Of a DNA stretch of 64,000 bases, positions 59,472-64,000 are shown one piece after another (position 1 is the stretch's first letter; each line of letters opens with the position of its first letter). The DNA comes from Acidobacteriaceae bacterium. GTDB taxonomy: Bacteria; Acidobacteriota; Terriglobia; Terriglobales; Acidobacteriaceae. Under the pieces are notes generated by a model. It was not told the origin of the DNA. It ran no database searches and was given only the letters and a program-made list of their open reading frames with translations. The translations under genes and the position numbers were made by a program. The stretch spans positions 68,310-132,309 of the forward strand of contig PMAT01000115.1 of the NCBI GenBank assembly GCA_003152695.1, read 5' to 3'.

Positions 59472-61178
59472 CTACCTCGTTTCCACCGCTGCGCGGTCAC
59501 GATCGCCAGCCATGGCGGGATTCTGGCTGTCCACCGGCAGCTCAATTCTGAATGTCGTACCTTGTCCCACGGCGGAGTTCACTTCGATCTGCCCGCCATG
59601 GCGTTCCACGATGTTCTGGCTGATGGCCAGGCCCAGCCCCGAGCCGCCGGACTCCTTCGTGGTGTAGAAGGGCTCGAAGATGTGCGCGAGATGCTCGTCG
59701 GGAATCCCGATCCCGTCGTCGCGAATGACCAGTTCGATCCACTCCGCGCTGGCATGGGTGCTGATCCACAGGTTGCCTTCCTGGGGCATGGCGTCGATGG
59801 CATTGATCACCATGGCCAGCACCACCTGTTCGATCTGGGCGGGATCGCAATGCGCCATAGGCAAATCGGCCGCCAGATCGAGATTGAGCTGCACGCCGGC
59901 CATTTCCATCTTGTGCTGCACCAGGCGCACGCACCGATCGATGACCTGGTTGAGATCGCACCACTCCAGATTCATCGGCGAGACCCGCGAGAAACTCAGC
60001 AGGTTCTTCACCAACTCGCCGCAGCGTTTGCTCTCGCTGGCCACCAGATCGAGCGATCCCTTCATCTCTTCCTTCTTGGGCGAACTGGCGGCGTTCTTGT
60101 CGATCCAGCGTTTGACCAGCTTCGAATAGGTCAGGATGCCGGAGAGCGGATTGTTGATTTCGTGCGCCACCACCGCGGCCATCTTGCCGATGGTGGCCAT
60201 CTTTTCCACGTGCAACATGCGCTGGTGCGCCTGTTTCAACTCGCGGGTCTTCTCCTCGACACGCTCTTCGAGAGTATGGGCCCAAGCGGTAATTTCCGCC
60301 TGCGCCACCTGCAACCGGTTGCTCATCTCGTTAAACGATTGCGCCAGTTCGCCCACCTCGTCCTGGGAGTGGACGGGAATCTGATAGCCGAGTTCGCCGG
60401 TAGCGACGCGGTCGGTGCCGGTCTTCAGCTCGCGCAGCGGATTGCGGACCACGATCCACACAAACAGTCCGCTGAGGAAGACCACCGCAATCAGCGCGAC
60501 CCCAGTTCCGGCAAGCATCTCTCTCCGCTCGCGGCGCAGGCTTTCATCCACCTTGGCGAGGGAAAGATTGGTGTCGAGCACGCCCAGAATCCGCGTGCTG
60601 GCGGGATGAGCATGGCAGGCGGCATTGGAGCAGGCGGGCTGGTTTTCGATCGGCGTGATCACCCCCAGCACGCGGGTATTGGCTGCGTGATAGACGCGAA
60701 ACCGGTCGGAGCGGTTCAGGCGGCTGAGCGGTTGCGATTGGGTGTGGCAGCCATAGCAGGCCTCGCCGCCTTTATCCACCATGGTGCCGACCTCGGGCGG
60801 GGCCGTGGAATAGCTGATCACGCCTTGCGGGTTCATGATCCGGACCCGCACCACGCCGGGCTGGTCGGCCATGTTCACCATCATCTCGTACAAGCCGCTG
60901 CGATCGTTGTTCAGCATGTAATGCGAAGCGCTGCGGCGCAGCACCTCGCTCTGCTGCTCGGCGCTGACCAGGGCGGCGGCTTCCAGATGCTTGCGATGAA
61001 GTTGCGTGCTGAAGTATCCCAGCAGAGCGAAGATGATGATCATGACCACGAAAATCGAGACCATCAGCTTGGCGCTTACGCTGCGTCCCAGCCGTTGCAG
61101 CCAGAACGGGCGTGATGAGGCTGGGCTCTCCTCGGTTATCTCGGGTGAGGGCAGCCTCGAGTTGTCAGTCTCCAGCAT
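59472..61178 (-). CDS. Membrane sensor histidine kinase with haem-c-like sensor domain
   Basis: 568 residues from ATG 61178, overlapping the HybB-like gene by 14 bases. Order: helix (LMVSIFVVMIIIFALLGYF), periplasmic sensor with CYGCH and CSNAACH motifs, second helix (GVALIAVVFLSGLFVWIVV), HAMP, coiled coil, HisKA (VAHEINNPLSGILTYSKL) and HATPase (GGSGLGLAISQNIVERHGG). The CxxCH motif attaches c-type haem and CxxxxCH is a known variant, so the sensor likely carries two haems and reads redox state or a gas ligand. It is encoded in the same operon as the Fe-S and NrfD subunits upstream and its response regulator downstream. Confidence 0.9.
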   Translation of the reverse strand: MLETDNSRLPSPEITEESPASSRPFWLQRLGRSVSAKLMVSIFVVMIIIFALLGYFSTQLHRKHLEAAALVSAEQQSEVLRRSASHYMLNNDRSGLYEMMVNMADQPGVVRVRIMNPQGVISYSTAPPEVGTMVDKGGEACYGCHTQSQPLSRLNRSDRFRVYHAANTRVLGVITPIENQPACSNAACHAHPASTRILGVLDTNLSLAKVDESLRRERREMLAGTGVALIAVVFLSGLFVWIVVRNPLRELKTGTDRVATGELGYQIPVHSQDEVGELAQSFNEMSNRLQVAQAEITAWAHTLEERVEEKTRELKQAHQRMLHVEKMATIGKMAAVVAHEINNPLSGILTYSKLVKRWIDKNAASSPKKEEMKGSLDLVASESKRCGELVKNLLSFSRVSPMNLEWCDLNQVIDRCVRLVQHKMEMAGVQLNLDLAADLPMAHCDPAQIEQVVLAMVINAIDAMPQEGNLWISTHASAEWIELVIRDDGIGIPDEHLAHIFEPFYTTKESGGSGLGLAISQNIVERHGGQIEVNSAVGQGTTFRIELPVDSQNPAMAGDRDRAAVETR

Positions 61179-62352
61179 GGACGGGCACCGCAACTTCTGC
61201 GAACCTGGCTTCGGGTTCGTGGAGTGCCGGGATGTGAACTTTCTCTTCGGGGAAGATCGGCAGGTACTTCGCCGCCAGGCCGAAGATGGCAAAACCGAGC
61301 GCGACAAACATCGCGGTGATGACTACCTCGGTCCACTTGGGGGTGTAACGGCCGCCGACGGCGTTCTCGACTCCGGTGATGGTCACGTTCAGACGATTGG
61401 TGACAAATCCCAGCAGGGTCAGCACCGCCGCCAGGTACAGGCCTTGCGCGCTTTCCCGAATCTTCGGCACCAGCAGGAGTCCCAGCGGCGCGAAGATTGA
61501 GAGGAACATTTCCAGCAGGAAGAAGCGCTGTTCGTATCCCGGTACCATGACCAACCTCAGAGCGCCGCGATGGTACAAGTCCTCGAACTTCAGGATTCCG
61601 TAGAGCGCCAGCACCACCACCAGGACCCGTCCCAGATCGCGCAGGATGGGCAGTTCCAGCTCACGGCCAAAGTACTTCGAACTCATCGAGGATTCGAAGA
61701 TGGTCATGGCCAATCCCACCGCAATCGCCGACAGGAAGAAGAACACCGGCAGCAGCGGGCTGTACCAGAACGGATGCAGCTTGTTGGGCATGATCAGATA
61801 CAGGGTGCCTAGCGAGGACTGGTGCAGGGTCGAGAGCAGCACGCCGAGAATCACGAACACCACCATGAGGCTGCGGATGACTTTCAGCGCCCGCTTCAGT
61901 TTGAAGTGCTCCAGCACAATCGGGGAGAACTCCATGGCGAGCACCGCGGTGTAGAACATGACACAGTAGGCGACCTCGAACATCACCGAGTGCGGATTGC
62001 GCATGATCAGCGGATGCCAGATGTTCCACGGCAATCCCAAGTCGTACATCAGCGCGGCACAGACCAGCAGGTAGCCCAGGAATGCGGTAAGAATCGTGGG
62101 CCTTACGATGGAATGGAACCGCTTAATGTTGAAGATCTCGACCGCAGCGGTCAGGGTGAAACCACCCGCCGCCAGCATGACGCCGCACATCACGTCGAAG
62201 CCGATCCACAGTCCCCAGGGAAACTGATCGCTCAGGTTGGTGGACGCGCCCAGCCCGCGGAAGAAGCGGAGAAAGGTGCAGTACACGCCCGCCGCCATGA
62301 TGAAAAGGAAGACCGCTTTCCAGAATGTGAAGCGGATTCTGGGGACCGTCAT
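61165..62352 (-). CDS. HybB/NrfD-like membrane quinone oxidoreductase subunit
   Basis: 395 residues, about ten transmembrane helices, NrfD/HybB superfamily (RIRFTFWKAVFLFIMAAGV, QFPWGLWIGFDVMCGVMLAAGGF). The Gly/Ala-rich helix GVMLAAGGFTL is typical of HybB. It should exchange electrons between menaquinone and the Fe-S protein encoded just upstream; their genes overlap by 4 bases. No hydrogenase gene is in the window. Confidence 0.88.
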   Translation of the reverse strand: MTVPRIRFTFWKAVFLFIMAAGVYCTFLRFFRGLGASTNLSDQFPWGLWIGFDVMCGVMLAAGGFTLTAAVEIFNIKRFHSIVRPTILTAFLGYLLVCAALMYDLGLPWNIWHPLIMRNPHSVMFEVAYCVMFYTAVLAMEFSPIVLEHFKLKRALKVIRSLMVVFVILGVLLSTLHQSSLGTLYLIMPNKLHPFWYSPLLPVFFFLSAIAVGLAMTIFESSMSSKYFGRELELPILRDLGRVLVVVLALYGILKFEDLYHRGALRLVMVPGYEQRFFLLEMFLSIFAPLGLLLVPKIRESAQGLYLAAVLTLLGFVTNRLNVTITGVENAVGGRYTPKWTEVVITAMFVALGFAIFGLAAKYLPIFPEEKVHIPALHEPEARFAEVAVPVHAGD

Positions 62353-63116
62353 CGCCCACCTCCGTTGTGTTCTTTCTCTTTGGCCTCAGCTTCGGCAACG
62401 TCTTCGCGGCGATGGGTAATCCAGTAAACGCCGCCCAGCAAAGTGCCGAACAGAGGGACGAAGTCCGGTATGCGCGACAGCACCTGGTAGGTGTACATAG
62501 GCAGCGCCCGTTCCGTCAGGTCGGTGCGGAAACCGAAAAGATTGAATGGGATGGAAGACAGCAGCATCACCGAGGTGCCGCCGACCTCGGTCTCGCCGAA
62601 GATGTGCGGCAAATATTTTCCGGGATTGTCGTGGATGCGTTTCTTGGCCTCTTCCAGCAGTTCGTCGCGATCGCCGAACTTGGTGGCGCCGGTGGGGCAG
62701 ATTTCCGCGCAAGCCGTCGGTTTTCCCTGGACAACGCGCTTACTGCACATGATGCACTTGCGCACACCCGGTACTGCTTTGTCCCATTCGTACTTGGGCA
62801 CGCTAAAAGGGCAAGCCGCCATGCAGTAGCGGCATCCCATGCAGCGGCTCTTGTCGTACGTGACAGGGCCCAAGGCGGTTTTCTTCATCGCGCCCACGGG
62901 GCATACTGAGACGCAAGCCGGGTCGTCGCAATTCATGCACAACTTGCGCATGAACTTGTCGTCCTTGATCATGATCGCCGTGTATTTGTGCGCCGACGTG
63001 ATCTGCTGGTCGGCGATGCGGTCGTCGTAGGGGAGGCCGTTTTCAGTGGCGCAGGCCTGCTCACACTGCTTGCAGCCGATGCACAGGGTCGCATCGTAAA
63101 GGATTCCCTTGCTCAT
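62349..63116 (-). CDS. HybA-like four-cluster iron-sulfur protein
   Basis: 255 residues from ATG 63116. Sixteen cysteines in four groups (CIGCKQCEQAC, CMNCDDPACVSVCP, CMGCRYCMAACP, CIMCSKRVV...CAEICP) for four [4Fe-4S] clusters, then a C-terminal helix (FVPLFGTLLGGVYWI). No Tat motif is visible, so it probably faces the cytoplasm or is carried by its partner. Electron-transfer subunit for the HybB-like protein. Confidence 0.9.
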   Translation of the reverse strand: MSKGILYDATLCIGCKQCEQACATENGLPYDDRIADQQITSAHKYTAIMIKDDKFMRKLCMNCDDPACVSVCPVGAMKKTALGPVTYDKSRCMGCRYCMAACPFSVPKYEWDKAVPGVRKCIMCSKRVVQGKPTACAEICPTGATKFGDRDELLEEAKKRIHDNPGKYLPHIFGETEVGGTSVMLLSSIPFNLFGFRTDLTERALPMYTYQVLSRIPDFVPLFGTLLGGVYWITHRREDVAEAEAKEKEHNGGGR

Positions 63117-63279
63117 GCTTTTCTCCAGATCGCCCAGGCGGCCCGGTCGGACCTCGGCAGGTGGTAGCGGCGCCAAAGCGAGGGCGCCGTCGGGCGACTT
63201 CGGAACTTCGAGGATGTTCCGCTCCAGACCGGCTCATGACCTGGAGCCGGCTTGGAGAGGAATCCAGCGTGAAGCGGAC

Positions 63280-63603
63280 CTACTTCAGGCTCTTCACGTA
63301 AGTAGCCAGCTTGGCAGCGTCAGCCGGGCTAACGCCCTTGTTGGCAAACGCGTGCGAAGCTTTCTTCTGCGGCCCGCCATTCTCAATGTAGTCAACAAGA
63401 TCGGCGTTCGACGCCTTCTGCACGGTGGGAGACGAAAACTCCGGAGATCCCATCTTCTTGCCGGCGGTGGTGGCTTTTCCATCCGCGCCATGGCAGCCCG
63501 CGCACTTTGCTTTGTAAAGGTCTTCCTGCGCCCACGACAGGCTGGGAAGGACCAGGAACAGCGCGAATGCGGTAAGTAGAACAGCTAAGATAACCTTCTT
63601 CAT
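63280..63603 (-). CDS. Small class I cytochrome c
   Basis: 107 residues from ATG 63603. Signal peptide (VILAVLLTAFALFLVLPSLSWA), haem motif CAGCH (YKAKCAGCHGADGKATTAGKKMG) and Met ligand region KKMGSPEF. Periplasmic electron carrier; likely partner of the Fe-S/HybB-like module 164 bases downstream. The upstream extension to 63840 has no support. Confidence 0.92.
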   Translation of the reverse strand: MKKVILAVLLTAFALFLVLPSLSWAQEDLYKAKCAGCHGADGKATTAGKKMGSPEFSSPTVQKASNADLVDYIENGGPQKKASHAFANKGVSPADAAKLATYVKSLK

Positions 63604-63784
63604 GACTTCTCCGAGTAAAAGATTATGAATACTGGGTCCGGTTCGACCTTCTTGTCCGACCCGCACCCATGAAACCGCCATGAGTACGATCTCAGTGTGG
63701 AACATAGACTTAGAAGGCGCTGTGATGGGGGTCACCGGGCGACGTGATGGGTTTCGCAACAGTTCGGACGAGCGTTCGAAAGTT
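63604..63784. other. Upstream region of the cytochrome c gene
   Basis: No gene seen. No convincing sigma-54 or Pho element found; it must hold the promoter of the five-gene redox operon. Confidence 0.4.
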
Positions 63785-64000
63785 ATGATGGGCGGTTTAA
63801 CGCAGTTGCTGGCAAGCCATGCGGAGAAGGGTGCGAACAATCGCCGCAGTCATCCAACTGTCCCGATGAGTTTTTCAGCGGACGGTCCGCGATATGTGGC
63901 GATTCTCAGCTATGCCGAACATCACCGTTGCACAAGGTTCTTCTCTTGCTTTTGGCGCAGGCCAGAGTCGAATCAACCAATCCCAGACCAGCCTCTAGTT
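63785..64000 (+). CDS. Possible partial gene running off the right edge
   Basis: Frame open from ATG 63785 to the window end (72 codons; inner ATG 63866). Contains SADGPRYVAILSYAEHHRCTRFF. No family recognised and no ribosome site; may be spurious. Confidence 0.22.
   Translation, partial: MMGGLTQLLASHAEKGANNRRSHPTVPMSFSADGPRYVAILSYAEHHRCTRFFSCFWRRPESNQPIPDQPLV

Noticed and set aside
59397..61115. 572-residue plus-strand frame opposite the sensor kinase
   Set aside because: Antisense shadow of a gene with complete kinase motifs.

Overview
The window looks like a high-GC Acidobacteriota (Terriglobia-like) chromosome. This is inferred from gene content, not from a marker gene: alternative complex III joined to a caa3-type oxidase, PEP-CTERM surface proteins behind sigma-54 promoters, an aspartate kinase-homoserine dehydrogenase fusion, and many CTTTAG-type intergenic hairpins. 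One tRNA gene (Leu, anticodon TAG) and no rRNA gene were seen.

Layout. 1-12.2 kb: aerobic respiratory operon (actA tail, actBCDEF, a membrane protein, SCO copper chaperone, ctaCDEF). 12.3-20.6 kb: phosphate regulon (phoB, phoR, phoU, pstSCAB, phoU) with three matching Pho boxes. 20.6-34.6 kb: housekeeping and mixed genes (thiE, pgeF, pruA, a TcmP/three-Cys-motif pair, a SpoIIAA-like protein, acyltransferase, dacB, folP, cupin, TPM protein, nucleotidyltransferase, lemA). 34.8-39.1 kb: a minus-strand methionine operon (metB, aspartate kinase-homoserine dehydrogenase without ACT domains, a second trans-sulfuration enzyme) behind a promoter, a 25-codon Met-rich leader peptide and a terminator with a competing pairing. 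39.2-43.8 kb: a lone peptide-transporter permease, a CorC/HlyC protein, a histone-tail-like protein and a membrane glycosyltransferase. 44.1-48.9 kb: nitrogen sensing (amtB, P-II, glnD).

48.8-52.2 kb is a roughly 1.15-kb tandem triplication. Each unit carries the last 23 codons of glnD plus a PEP-CTERM gene with a perfect terminator and a sigma-54 promoter. The third unit is interrupted at 52230 by a 4334-bp IS1-like element ending at 56563. It has 21-bp perfect terminal inverted repeats and an 8-bp target duplication. Besides the transposase it carries a proteasome/HslV-like Ntn-hydrolase candidate, a ClpP-like serine protease, a zinc-ribbon protein and several small proteins. This is the most unusual object in the window.

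56.6-64 kb: tRNA-Leu, a 47-residue membrane protein, an archaemetzincin, and a translationally coupled minus-strand operon for a HybA/HybB-like quinone oxidoreductase, a sensor kinase with two haem-c-like motifs and a sigma-54 response regulator, with a cytochrome c gene upstream. Dispersed palindromic repeats, two MITE-like elements and minisatellites occupy many intergenic gaps.
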